Source: AWTP1-13 sp963820375 (GTDB lineage Bacteria; Pseudomonadota; Alphaproteobacteria; Rhizobiales; Hyphomicrobiaceae). From it: a DNA stretch of 64,000 bases. The DNA lies in the NCBI GenBank assembly GCA_963820375.1, contig CAWFZX010000022.1, positions 186,001-250,000 of the forward strand, in the 5' to 3' direction. A program made the position numbers and the translations under genes. Shown here one piece after another: positions 43,684 to 53,000 of the stretch. The first letter of the stretch is position 1, and each line of letters begins with the position of its first letter. Below the pieces are notes generated by a model. That model worked only from the letters and a program-made list of their open reading frames with translations. It did no database searches and was not told where the DNA came from.

Positions 43684-45575
43684 GGACCGATCTCGATTGT
43701 CGTTGGTTTGGCATCAAGCACAGGCACTGCAAATGCCAGGCGACCACTTTCGTCCGCTGCCGCGGACCCTGACCAAAGTGAGGCATTGTCCCGTCTGGCG
43801 ATTACCTGACATGCCATCCGGGCAGGTGCCCGCCAGTTGAATTCGCCGGGGCCAAAGCCTTCGGCCTCGAAGGACATTCGGCCGTCCTCGCGCACAAGCT
43901 TGCGCACCCTCCAGCGGCTGTCGGCCAACTCTAAATTGGCGATTCCGGATGGGGTAGCCGGCACATCCGTCAGCCTAATCACCGCCGCCTCGATCGTCTC
44001 ATCGACCGTGACGTAGAGTGCACCGCCATGACGGGTGTATCCGACGACGCCTTCGCTGCCCTGCACGTCAATGACCTTGTCGCCGATCCGGTCAAAGCGA
44101 AAGGTCTGGAGCTGGCCGCGGCTCGTGATCCGCCAAGCGGCCTCTCCGATCTCGGCGATTTCGGTGGTAAAAAAACCGTCGGCGATTTCGGCATAGAGGC
44201 TCGCCCCAATTGGCGCTAGGGGGGCGGAACGTGCCTCTTCAAGGTGTCGTCGCAATATGCTGAGTGCGGCGTGCTCACGGCCCACGCGCATGCGGAAATT
44301 GATGTTGGCCGGCTTGAGCCGTCGCGGCAGCTCGGTTCTTCGCATGGTGTCGCGCAAGCTGAACAAGGCCGTAGGTAGGCGGGCGTCGGCGGTCTGGTAT
44401 GCCAGCTCGTTGCTGGTGGCCGTCAGGGTCAGCCGCGGCGCGCTGCCGGTTGCCAAAGGTGTCAGATTAGAGATCGAGTCATAGTTGCCATCGAGTCGCG
44501 ACACCCTGGATGCGATCGGGTGTTTGCCCGGCCGCGTGACCTGGGGCAGGGCCAGCAGGTGCTGAGCTAGGGCACGCGATCTGGCGGGATCGTTGCCACG
44601 CCCTACGAGGTCGGCATCGCGCAGATCGAGCGTGACGGCCAGCTCGGGGAACGGCTCGATCAGCTCGCGCGCAACCACTTCGGCGGCCGTTCCGTGTACG
44701 CGCCAGCCCCGTTCGGACCCGACCGGAACCGACCAACCATCGCTGGAGATCAAGCTGAAGTAGACACGGCGTCCTGATAGGGTGGTCGGATCAGGTATCG
44801 GAAAGGTGCGTGCGCCGAGGGCGGCGCGAAAGAATTCGAACGGGTTGATGATCCACTTGCCGCGATGAAGGGGCGACTGCTGATGGCAGAACTCGTAATT
44901 GAACGCCGCAAATCCACCACGCTCGCCGACAGCCACAAGCGTCGTCAGCCTGGAACCGGCGTGTGTCGGCTCTGCGAGTTGCAGGCCAATCCTGACATTG
45001 TTGGAGATGACGTCAACGATGGGATAGTCCGGCAGAACAGGATCGAGGAGACACTCGAATTCGTACAGATCCTTATCTAGTCTCGTGATCTGCGAGCTGT
45101 CGGCCGGAGACACGTACTGTCCGGTATGCCGCAGACCGAACAGGTACATGACGCGGTTGGCAAGCTGCCGGTTGCGCGCAGTGACCACGGCGCCCAGATC
45201 CCCCAGCACGATGAACCGGAGGCCCTCCCGGGCGGCCAGATCTGCCCAGGCAAGGTAGGCTTCGCCTTCGGCTACCGGCCCGACGAACCAGGTCAGTACG
45301 CCGCCGAAGTGCGCTGCCTCATGCGGCGCCGGCAAGCCAGACCGTACGTCCCGATAGCGCAGAACGTAGCCAAGGTGGTTGAGCGGTAGCTCCGCAAATC
45401 TGTGAATGCGTGTGGCGTCGACGGCGCCTTCCTGCCCACCGTCGTAGAGTGCCAAAATCTCGCGCTTGACCGTACGCTGCAGTGGCGCCAAATCGTCCGC
45501 CTGAGCGGCATGGCAGATTAGACTGGCCAGGAGTGCGGCGACAGCGAGTCGCAACCAATGAAGCTCTTCGGTCAC
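43671..45575 (-). CDS. PelA-like deacetylase-region protein without the GH114 domain
   Basis: A 634-residue exported protein. A signal peptide (LRLAVAALLASLICHAAQA) ends near residue 26. A Rossmann-like domain follows (KREILALYDGGQEGAVDATR; LPLNHLGYVLRYRDVRSGLP; GGVLTWFVGP), then a region that aligns in outline to the PelA deacetylase (RVYFSLISSDGWSVP near 277, RRLKPANINFRMRVGREHAA near 420) and a C-terminal beta-sandwich. From memory, PelA-type proteins have a D-G-D-G and a SHTxSHP motif here; instead ISSDGW and GKHPIASRVSRLDG are read, so the catalytic His motif seems lost. The GH114 half is a separate gene at 34529. It likely works in the periplasm with the TPR protein. Confidence 0.75.
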   Translation of the reverse strand: MTEELHWLRLAVAALLASLICHAAQADDLAPLQRTVKREILALYDGGQEGAVDATRIHRFAELPLNHLGYVLRYRDVRSGLPAPHEAAHFGGVLTWFVGPVAEGEAYLAWADLAAREGLRFIVLGDLGAVVTARNRQLANRVMYLFGLRHTGQYVSPADSSQITRLDKDLYEFECLLDPVLPDYPIVDVISNNVRIGLQLAEPTHAGSRLTTLVAVGERGGFAAFNYEFCHQQSPLHRGKWIINPFEFFRAALGARTFPIPDPTTLSGRRVYFSLISSDGWSVPVGSERGWRVHGTAAEVVARELIEPFPELAVTLDLRDADLVGRGNDPARSRALAQHLLALPQVTRPGKHPIASRVSRLDGNYDSISNLTPLATGSAPRLTLTATSNELAYQTADARLPTALFSLRDTMRRTELPRRLKPANINFRMRVGREHAALSILRRHLEEARSAPLAPIGASLYAEIADGFFTTEIAEIGEAAWRITSRGQLQTFRFDRIGDKVIDVQGSEGVVGYTRHGGALYVTVDETIEAAVIRLTDVPATPSGIANLELADSRWRVRKLVREDGRMSFEAEGFGPGEFNWRAPARMACQVIARRDNASLWSGSAAADESGRLAFAVPVLDAKPTTIEIGPCRQ

Positions 45576-46618
45576 GTCGTTCGCTCACCATGCAAAGGCC
45601 AGAGCGCACGACTGCTCATTCGAGCAGAGGTCTGAACGCGAGCGGCCGCCAATCGCTGCTCCCATCGCCAGGCATCCCTGATGATGCTACCGAGGTCATC
45701 GTGCCGGGGCGTCCAGTCAAGAACGGAACGCAATCGGCAGCAGTCGGCCACGATCTCGACGACGTCTCCTGGACGTCTCTGCGAGCGGTGTACCGCGAAC
45801 TCGCGACCGGACATCTGCTTCACTGCATCGATCACCTCCAGAACGGAGAAGCCCCTTGAATAGCCGCAGTTCAATATTTGCGACGGCCCACCTTTCTCGA
45901 GATGCAAGAGGGCCGCAAGGTGCGCCTGCGCCAGATCCTTGACATGAATAAAGTCGCGGATGCAGCTTCCATCTCGAGTCCGATAGTCCGTCCCGAATAC
46001 ATCGATCGCCTTGCGCTGGCCAATCGCCGCTTCGCAGGCAACCTTGATCAGGTGGCTCGCGCCCTTCGTCGATTGACCGGTGCGACCGGCAGGATCTGCG
46101 CCAGCGACGTTGAAGTAGCGCAGTGCGACGTAGCGCAAAGCATGCGCCTTGGCGGCGTCAGCGAGCATCATCTCCGTCATCATCTTGGACGTTCCATAGG
46201 GAGACAGCGGCCGCAGCGGGGCATCCTCGCCGACCGGTATCGAGGCTGGAGTTCCGTAGACAGCGGCCGTCGAGGAGAAGATGAAGTGGCGGATTTCGGC
46301 CGCGATCGAGAACGCTATGAGCGCCCGCGACCGTTCAGTGTTGTTTAGGTAGTACCGCATGGGATCGGCCAGCAATTCGGGCACGACAACCGAGCCAGCC
46401 ATGTGGATTATGGCATCGATCCCGTGATCCTCATGCAGTTTGCTCAACAGCACCTGATCGGCGACGTCGCCGATGACAAAATGCGCGGACGAAGGGACTG
46501 AGGAGGCAAAGCCCGTCGACAGGTTGTCGAGCACGATTACGGTCCTGCCTGCGTCGACCAGCTCGTAGGCGACATGACTGCCTACGTAGCCGGCGCCACC
46601 AGTTACCAAGATTGCCAT
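45572..46618 (-). CDS. UDP-glucose/UDP-GlcNAc 4-epimerase (GalE/PelX-like)
   Basis: A 348-residue short-chain-dehydrogenase-type epimerase with NAD bound. The ATG at 46618 (MAILVTGGAGYVGSHVAYEL) is preferred over the GTG at 46624. The glycine motif is TGGAGYVGSH, the catalytic region is SSTAAVYGTP with Tyr-Lys in YGTSKMM, and YFNVAGADPAGRTGQ is typical of GalE. It overlaps the PelA-like gene start by four bases. Pel contains GalNAc, and PelX in some pel operons is a UDP-GlcNAc C4-epimerase, so that activity is the best guess. The specificity cannot be read from the sequence alone. Confidence 0.85.
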   Translation of the reverse strand: MAILVTGGAGYVGSHVAYELVDAGRTVIVLDNLSTGFASSVPSSAHFVIGDVADQVLLSKLHEDHGIDAIIHMAGSVVVPELLADPMRYYLNNTERSRALIAFSIAAEIRHFIFSSTAAVYGTPASIPVGEDAPLRPLSPYGTSKMMTEMMLADAAKAHALRYVALRYFNVAGADPAGRTGQSTKGASHLIKVACEAAIGQRKAIDVFGTDYRTRDGSCIRDFIHVKDLAQAHLAALLHLEKGGPSQILNCGYSRGFSVLEVIDAVKQMSGREFAVHRSQRRPGDVVEIVADCCRLRSVLDWTPRHDDLGSIIRDAWRWEQRLAAARVQTSARMSSRALWPLHGERTT

Positions 46619-46661
46619 TACCACCTCGCTCGCGTGTCGTAGTCTGGGTTGCGGTGACCGC

Positions 46662-48005
46662 TCATCGGTCGCGGAATGCCCTCGCGAACTGCTCGGTCAG
46701 CGGTTTCATCGCATAGGACAGGACCGATCGCGGCGCCGTCTCGATAAACACCTCGACCGGCATTCCGGGTACCAGCCGGCGCCCATGACTGGTCTCCAGG
46801 AACGCAGCATCCGGCGCGATCCTCGCCACGAAATATGCCTGGCCGGTCTGCGATTCTCGGCTAGCATCGGGGGCAAGCCTCGTGATCCAGCCTGTACCTT
46901 CCGGCGTCGACTGCTGATGGAAGGCCGGAAACCGCAGAATGCTTTTCTGGTTGACGTGGATCTGATCGATGTCGGTCGTCTGAATGCGCACTTCAACGCT
47001 GAGGGTCTCACGATGGGGCACGATCAGCATTAGCTGCTCGCCTGTGCCAATCACGCCACCGACCGTATGCGTGATCAACTCGTGCACGACACCATCGATC
47101 GGCGATCGGATATCGATCCGGCGAAGCTGGTCCTCCACCGCAATCCTGCGGTCCTGAAGCTCAGCGATCCGTGCCTCGATTTCCCTGATCTCTTTCTGGG
47201 CATCGGAGGAGGTTGTTTGATCAATGGCCGCGATCTGCAACCGGATCTCCGCGATTTGCCCCCGTAAACGCGCGATCTGGGCGATCAGCGTGCCGTTCTC
47301 ACCGTCAATGCGTGCCTCCTCGCGCTGGAGGCTGATGAGGCGCGTTACCGGCAGGAGGTCGCGTCGATACATGTCGCCGACGCGGTGGACTTCATCTTTG
47401 ATCAGCGCCAGCTCCCGCAGCTTGGCGCCGTGCTGCACAGTGGAGCCCTTGATCTCCTCCTCGAACTGGCTGATGCGCTCGGCGAGTTGCGCCTTGCGGC
47501 TGTCGTTGGCCGCCCAGCGCTCACGAAAAAGCCGGAACTCACCCTCCATGATGCGCGACGTGTCTAGCCCCGCCAACCGACCGAGCGTCTCGGGAAAAGC
47601 GATGCTCTTGTGGTTGTCGCGCTCCGCGACCAGACGGGCCTGTCGACCAGTGAGCTCGGCCAGCTGGGTACTGATGATGCCGACCGAGGCCCGCGCCTGG
47701 GTGGCGTCGAGCCTGATCAGGACGTCGCCTGCGGCAACTTGCGACCCATTCTTGACCATGATTTCACTGACAATGCCGCCCTGCGGATGCTGCACCTTCT
47801 TGCTGTTGCCCTCGACCACGACGGTTCCCGGGGCGATGACGGCCCCGGAAAGCTCGGCGAACGAGGCCCAGCCGAAAGTTGTCACAGCGAACAGGATGGT
47901 GACGATCAATCCTGCGATCAGACGTCGCTTCAGGCCCGTGACGTCTGCGTCCCGCGACGCACCCGCCGCGGATTTCGTGAACCTTTGGGTGATGCTGTCG
48001 GTCAT
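46662..48005 (-). CDS. Type I secretion membrane fusion protein (HlyD family)
   Basis: A 447-residue periplasmic adaptor of a type I secretion system. It starts MTDSITQRFTKSAAGASRDA, with one transmembrane helix (LIAGLIVTILFAVTTFGWAS) near residues 29-48. Then lipoyl-type motif (VVEGNSKKVQHPQGGIVSEI), a long coiled coil (about 130-300) and a second lipoyl and beta-barrel part (IRSPIDGVVHELITHTVGG). This is PrtE/LapC-like. It follows the ABC gene by 18 bases and precedes galE by 43, so it is part of the same cluster. No TolC-like outer-membrane channel is encoded in the window. Confidence 0.92.
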   Translation of the reverse strand: MTDSITQRFTKSAAGASRDADVTGLKRRLIAGLIVTILFAVTTFGWASFAELSGAVIAPGTVVVEGNSKKVQHPQGGIVSEIMVKNGSQVAAGDVLIRLDATQARASVGIISTQLAELTGRQARLVAERDNHKSIAFPETLGRLAGLDTSRIMEGEFRLFRERWAANDSRKAQLAERISQFEEEIKGSTVQHGAKLRELALIKDEVHRVGDMYRRDLLPVTRLISLQREEARIDGENGTLIAQIARLRGQIAEIRLQIAAIDQTTSSDAQKEIREIEARIAELQDRRIAVEDQLRRIDIRSPIDGVVHELITHTVGGVIGTGEQLMLIVPHRETLSVEVRIQTTDIDQIHVNQKSILRFPAFHQQSTPEGTGWITRLAPDASRESQTGQAYFVARIAPDAAFLETSHGRRLVPGMPVEVFIETAPRSVLSYAMKPLTEQFARAFRDR

Positions 48006-48023
48006 GGCGGTCCTAGCATCTGG

Positions 48024-49769
48024 TCAAGCTTTGGCCGGTACGACGGCCCTGATCGGTTGGCGAAAGATCTTCCGGAGAATTTCCTCGGTGGGTCCGAACT
48101 CCGTCACCCGGCCCTGTGCGATCATTGCCGTCCGGTCGGCCGCGGCCAGCGCGCTCGGGCGGTGGGCGATGATAACCGCAATGCCGCCGCGAGCGCGGAT
48201 CGCGTGGATCGCGCCCGTCAACGCGGCTTCGCCTTCAGCATCTAGATTCGAGTTCGGCTCGTCGAGGATCACAAGGAACGGATCGCGAAACAGGGCGCGG
48301 GCCAGCGCGATACGTTGGCGCTGCCCGGCCGAGAGGTAGACCCCATCGGGCCCCACATAGGTTTCGTAACCCTGCGACAGGCCCAGGATCATCTCATGAA
48401 CACCGGCGGCGTGCGCGGCCGCAAGGATCGCCTCGCTGTCCTCGGCCTCCTCCAGGCGGCTGATGTTCTCTGCGACGGTGCCTTCGAACAGCACCACCTC
48501 CTGCGCCAGGTAGCCGATGTGGCGGCCGAGCTCCTGACGCGACCAGCGATCGAACTCAGCTCCATCGATGCGAATGGAGCCACGCTGGATCGGCCAGACC
48601 CCGGCGATGGCGCGCGCCAGCGATGATTTGCCGGAAGCGCTCGGACCGATCACCGCCAGTGCCTGACCTCGCTGGAGTTCAAAGTCGATGTCGTGAAGCA
48701 CAAGCTGCCGGCTGCTGGGAATGGCGACGCTGACATTCCTCAGGCTGAGGCTCAGCCGGGGCGGCGGCAGCTTGAGCGGCTTGGGGGAGGCCGGCACCGC
48801 CTTGATCGCATCTCGTAGGCGCGCATAGCCGTGGCGCGCGGCAACGAAGCTGCGCCAGTGGATGATGACTTGCTCTAGAGGCGCCAGCGCCCGGGCACTG
48901 GCGATCGAGGCGGCGATGATCGCGCCGGCCGTGACATCGCCACGGATGGTTAGATAAGCGCCAAGGCCAAGGATTGCCGACTGGAGGAAGAGACGAAGCA
49001 CGCGCGAGATGCCGCCCAGAATGGCGATGACATCACCGGATTTCGTTTGCAGAGAGAGAAACGTACGATCTGCCCGCTGCAGGCGCTCCGCGGCACGGTC
49101 GGCGAAGCCCATGGCATGCAGCAATTCCGCATTGCGCGTGCTGGCATCGGCGAGGCCGCGTCGCCGCAAATCCGCCTGGGAGGCAAGGTCTCCCAGCCCC
49201 TTCGAGAAACGCGCCGTGAGCAGGGCCAATGCCACGATCAGCACCAACCCGGCGAGGCACAGCAGGCCAAGCGCGGGATGAAGCAGGAAGACGAAGCCCA
49301 GGTACAGCGGCATCCAGGGCAGGTCGAGGAAGGCTACCGCTCCGCCGCTTGCCAGGAATGAGCGAACCAGATCCATGTCCCGGATCGGCTGCTGCGCTTG
49401 GGCACACGACATGCCGAACAGCGGGCGTTGCAGGACCAGCCGATCCACGGTACCGGTGAGCCGCTGCCCGAAAGTCGAGCCGATGCGCCCCGACGCTTGG
49501 CTGCGGAGAATTTCAAGAAGGCCGAGAAAGACAAAGACGATCGCCACGATCATGGTGAGCATGACCAGCGTTGGCACGCTGCGGCTGGTCAAGACGCGAT
49601 CATACACCTGCAGCATGTAGATCGAGCCGGTGAGAGCCAACAGGTTGATCATGCCCGAGATCACAAACAGCGCAAGCAGAGCACGGCCGAAGCTGGCGCT
49701 CACAGCGCCCAGCTTTCCTGGCTCGTGCGTTTGCAGATTGGTCTCCATCATCGGCGCCCAGGCAAGCAC
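48024..49769 (-). CDS. Type I secretion ABC transporter (PrtD family)
   Basis: A 581-residue fused membrane and ATP-binding protein. It starts MLAWAPMMETNLQTHEPGKL, or at the next ATG. Residues about 25-320 have six hydrophobic segments (ALLALFVISGMINLLALTGS; WMPLYLGFVFLLHPALGLLC). The nucleotide-binding domain has Walker A GPSASGKSSLARAI, signature LSAGQRQRIALARALF and Walker B PFLVILDEPNSNLD, then the switch His in IIAHRPSAL. There is no N-terminal C39 peptidase, as in PrtD. It is likely the exporter of the RTX protein encoded 260 bases upstream, and is coupled to the HlyD gene. Confidence 0.93.
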   Translation of the reverse strand: MLAWAPMMETNLQTHEPGKLGAVSASFGRALLALFVISGMINLLALTGSIYMLQVYDRVLTSRSVPTLVMLTMIVAIVFVFLGLLEILRSQASGRIGSTFGQRLTGTVDRLVLQRPLFGMSCAQAQQPIRDMDLVRSFLASGGAVAFLDLPWMPLYLGFVFLLHPALGLLCLAGLVLIVALALLTARFSKGLGDLASQADLRRRGLADASTRNAELLHAMGFADRAAERLQRADRTFLSLQTKSGDVIAILGGISRVLRLFLQSAILGLGAYLTIRGDVTAGAIIAASIASARALAPLEQVIIHWRSFVAARHGYARLRDAIKAVPASPKPLKLPPPRLSLSLRNVSVAIPSSRQLVLHDIDFELQRGQALAVIGPSASGKSSLARAIAGVWPIQRGSIRIDGAEFDRWSRQELGRHIGYLAQEVVLFEGTVAENISRLEEAEDSEAILAAAHAAGVHEMILGLSQGYETYVGPDGVYLSAGQRQRIALARALFRDPFLVILDEPNSNLDAEGEAALTGAIHAIRARGGIAVIIAHRPSALAAADRTAMIAQGRVTEFGPTEEILRKIFRQPIRAVVPAKA

Positions 49770-49861
49770 TGCCGCGGCGCTCGGACCCGCCGATCACGGT
49801 AATGTGGTTGCCGGTCAATCATCACCGCGCACCCGAAACGGCAGCCGACGCCGCGCAACGC

Positions 49862-49884
49862 AAAACTCTGCTTTTCGTCAGAGT
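49862..49884 (-). terminator. Hairpin with U-run after the RTX gene
   Basis: On the minus strand the arms ACTCTG and CAGAGT surround an 8-base loop and are followed by TTTTG. This weak intrinsic terminator lies 145 bases after the RTX stop and before the ABC transporter gene. It would allow RTX mRNA to be more abundant than the transporter mRNA. It is short, so read-through is likely. Confidence 0.5.
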
Positions 49885-50028
49885 GCCGGGGCAAGCGCCG
49901 GATGAAGCGCCTCGCCGGCTCAAGCCCGTTCCAAGCGGCCACCTCAGACAGCAGCCGAGCTGGCGTCGCTTTCCCGCTCTGCCTGTGCGCTTGCACACGC
50001 TGCACGCCTCACAGATCCTTCACTCGCC

Positions 50029-53000
50029 TCAAAGGATGAAATCGGATGCGGAAAGGCTGAGGATCCCATTCAAGACAACTTGGAATTCCATATTTGTGGT
50101 GTTCGCATTCGTATTGCCTTCGACGACGGTGAGGCTGTTTGCCGTATCGTGGCGGTAGTGCAGCTGGCCTGCGGCCGTGATGGCTGCGCCCGCAGTCGTC
50201 AGGAATGTGAAATTCTGGACGCCTCCCGCCACAGTGTTGGCGTCGAACACGCTGATATCGATCTTGTCCTCGCCGGATACAAAATCGGTAATGCGATCGC
50301 GGGTCGTGCCCGTCCCGGATTGAGCAGCCGTGGCAAACACGAAGGTGTCGGCGTTGGCTCCACCCGTGAGCAGATCGATCCCTGCCGCGCCCGTAATCTG
50401 ATCGTTGCCGGCGCCGCCCGTGACCGTGTCGTTGTCGGCGGCGCCATTCAGGATGTCATTGCCATCGCCACCATCCAGGACGTCGAGGCCCGCATTGCCG
50501 TTGAGGTTGTCGTTGCCGGCACCGCCATTGAGCGTGTCGTTACCGGCGCCGCCAGTGAGGGCGTCGTTGCCAGCAAGGCCACTCAGCGTGTCATTGCCAT
50601 CCGCCCCGTTCATCGTATCTGCCTCGGGTGTGCCGTTCGCCACGTTCGCCGCCGCAGTGCCGTTGAAGGTCGTGCCATTGACGTTGCTAACGGTCACCGC
50701 CAGGGCCTGCGTATCACTGGCAGGCGTAGCGCCGCTATCGGTCACCTTGACGATGACGTCGTATATGTTGTTGAGGCCGGCGTCGCGCGGGGTCTCGAAG
50801 TCGGGCGAGGTGATGAAGGTCAGGGCGCCGGTCGTTGCGTTGATGTTAAACAAGCCGGCATCGGCACCGCCGCCGATCGCGTAGCTGAGCGTCTGGCCGA
50901 CGTCGGGGTCGGTCGCCGTGACCGTGGTGACGGCAGCGATGCCATTCTCGGCGTAGGAGATGGCGGCCGTGGCGCCGCCACCGTTCGAGGTGATGACCGG
51001 AGCGGCACTCGGCGCGGGTAGAGTGACGGCGACGTCGTGCGTGCCGATCGGGCCGAGGTTGAGCGTCAAGATCTCACCGGCTTGGCTGACCACGGTCGCG
51101 CCGGTAACGACAGCAGTGGCACTATTTGCCAGATCGACCACGACCTTGCCCTCGCCCACGATCTGGAAGGACAGACTGCTGCCATTGCCGGTGATCGACA
51201 CCAGCTCGTTACGGTCGCCAACGTCGATAATGTGGGACACGTTGGCCGCCGCAGCGCCAAGGGTGATCGTATAGGTGCCACCATCACGGTCGGTGAACAC
51301 GCTGTCACTGTCATAGGCGTACCACCCTGCCACGCTGGCGATCACCTGTGTGCCGAGGTTGTCGATGTCGAGCGCGAAATTGCCCGCGTCGGTTGATGTC
51401 ACGGCAGCGGTCACGACGTTGCCAGCTACCGAATACGTCACCGACGACCGTTCGAATGATTCGACGCGGCTGGCGAGATCGTCGAGCGTGACGAACTCGG
51501 CACCGGCTTGGGCCGCCCGCGAGATATAGTTGGTAAACTGTGCCAGGCTGTATGGTGACGCGGTACCCGGGTTCACCTCCCACAAGGTTGGGCCGTAGTC
51601 ATGCCATGGCCACACCACGATCGGTACGTCGGAATGGGCCGTCAACGAAGCAAATTCCTGCGCCCAGAACGCGTCAGCCTGGGCCGCCGACAGATCGCGG
51701 AACTCGTTGAGCGTGAAATCGAAGACCGCATTTGGGGCGATATAGACCTTGTCTTGTTGCGAGGGCAGGATGTAGCCGAAGGCACCGGGGTAGCCCGCGC
51801 CCACGGCGGAATAGCCGCCGCTAATGTAATCAAAGAAGGGCAGAATCTCGAGCGAGGTCGGCAGGCGCTCGGGGGCGCCAGGCACGGCGGCGCCGGTCAC
51901 ATTGATCCCGAGATTCTGTTCGATGACGGCCAGCGAGTCGGCAAACTCGAACGCAATCTGCTCTGGCGTCAGCAGATTGGTGTCCTCAGGATGTGTGTAG
52001 GAGTGGGTACCGATCTCGTTGCCCATGGCCAGCAGCTGCTGGTAGAAGGGCCCTGAAATGGTCCAGTCTGTTTGCTGGTCGGGTGGGTTGTTGCCGACGT
52101 TGATGTAATATGATCCGAGGAAGTTGTAGTCGGTCTTCCACTGCTGCAAGATCGGCAACAGCACGTCGTAGATGCCGGGTCCGCCCTCTTCCGGGTTGAC
52201 GTCGAAGCTCTCCTGTGACTGGTCCATGTCGACCCGCGCGGCCACGATTGCCTGCTGGCGGCTCATCTGCAGACCCACGGTCGGCCCGTTGGCCCCGTTC
52301 ACCGCATACTCGATCGCCTGCCACAGCTGGTTGTTGTCGCCGAGCAGGGCTTCGGTCGAAAAGTGCACATTGCGATCGCCATTGCTGCTGCCGGCCACGA
52401 CGGCCGCGTAGGTGCCGGCGCCCTCCCCAACGACCGCTTGGTTATCGATCACCGTGAGCGGTGTCACGCCGGGGGTTGCATCGCCAAAGGCGAGCCAACC
52501 GACGCCAGCGGGGTTGGCATAGGTGCGAATGCCGTCGCCGGCGGTATAGCCACCGACGCCAGCGAAGCCCGCGCCGGCCGAAGTGATTGCAACGCTCGTG
52601 GTCCCTTCAAATCCGCCGGCCTCGGGCGCGAGGTCGAGGAGCGCCTTCATGCGGGCGTAGGGGTCGCCGGGCAGCAGCGCGCCAGTCTGATCGGCCGTCA
52701 TGAAGTTGCCGGCCGTGATGAAACTCGTGTTGTAGTTTTGCGCGAGCAGCTTCAGGTTGTTTTCGATCGCCAGGACGTTGGCGCTGTTCACGAACTGGAA
52801 GGACGGGAAGACGATGGCATCGTAATTGACCAGATTGGCGAGGTTGGTGAGATCCGCCTCGGTCAGGATATCGAAGGGTACACCGGCCATGGCGGCCTGG
52901 TTTTGGGCCGCCATGAAGAGTTGCGAATAGGCCGTCAAGTTGATGTCCTGCTGCCCCGGCAGCGCGGGATCGCCGAAATAGCGCTCCGCTGTCGATTCCG

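Noticed and set aside
50340..50640. Regular 27-base DNA repeats resembling a CRISPR array
   Set aside because: The units encode RTX nonapeptides in one open frame, there are no unique spacers, and no cas genes are present.
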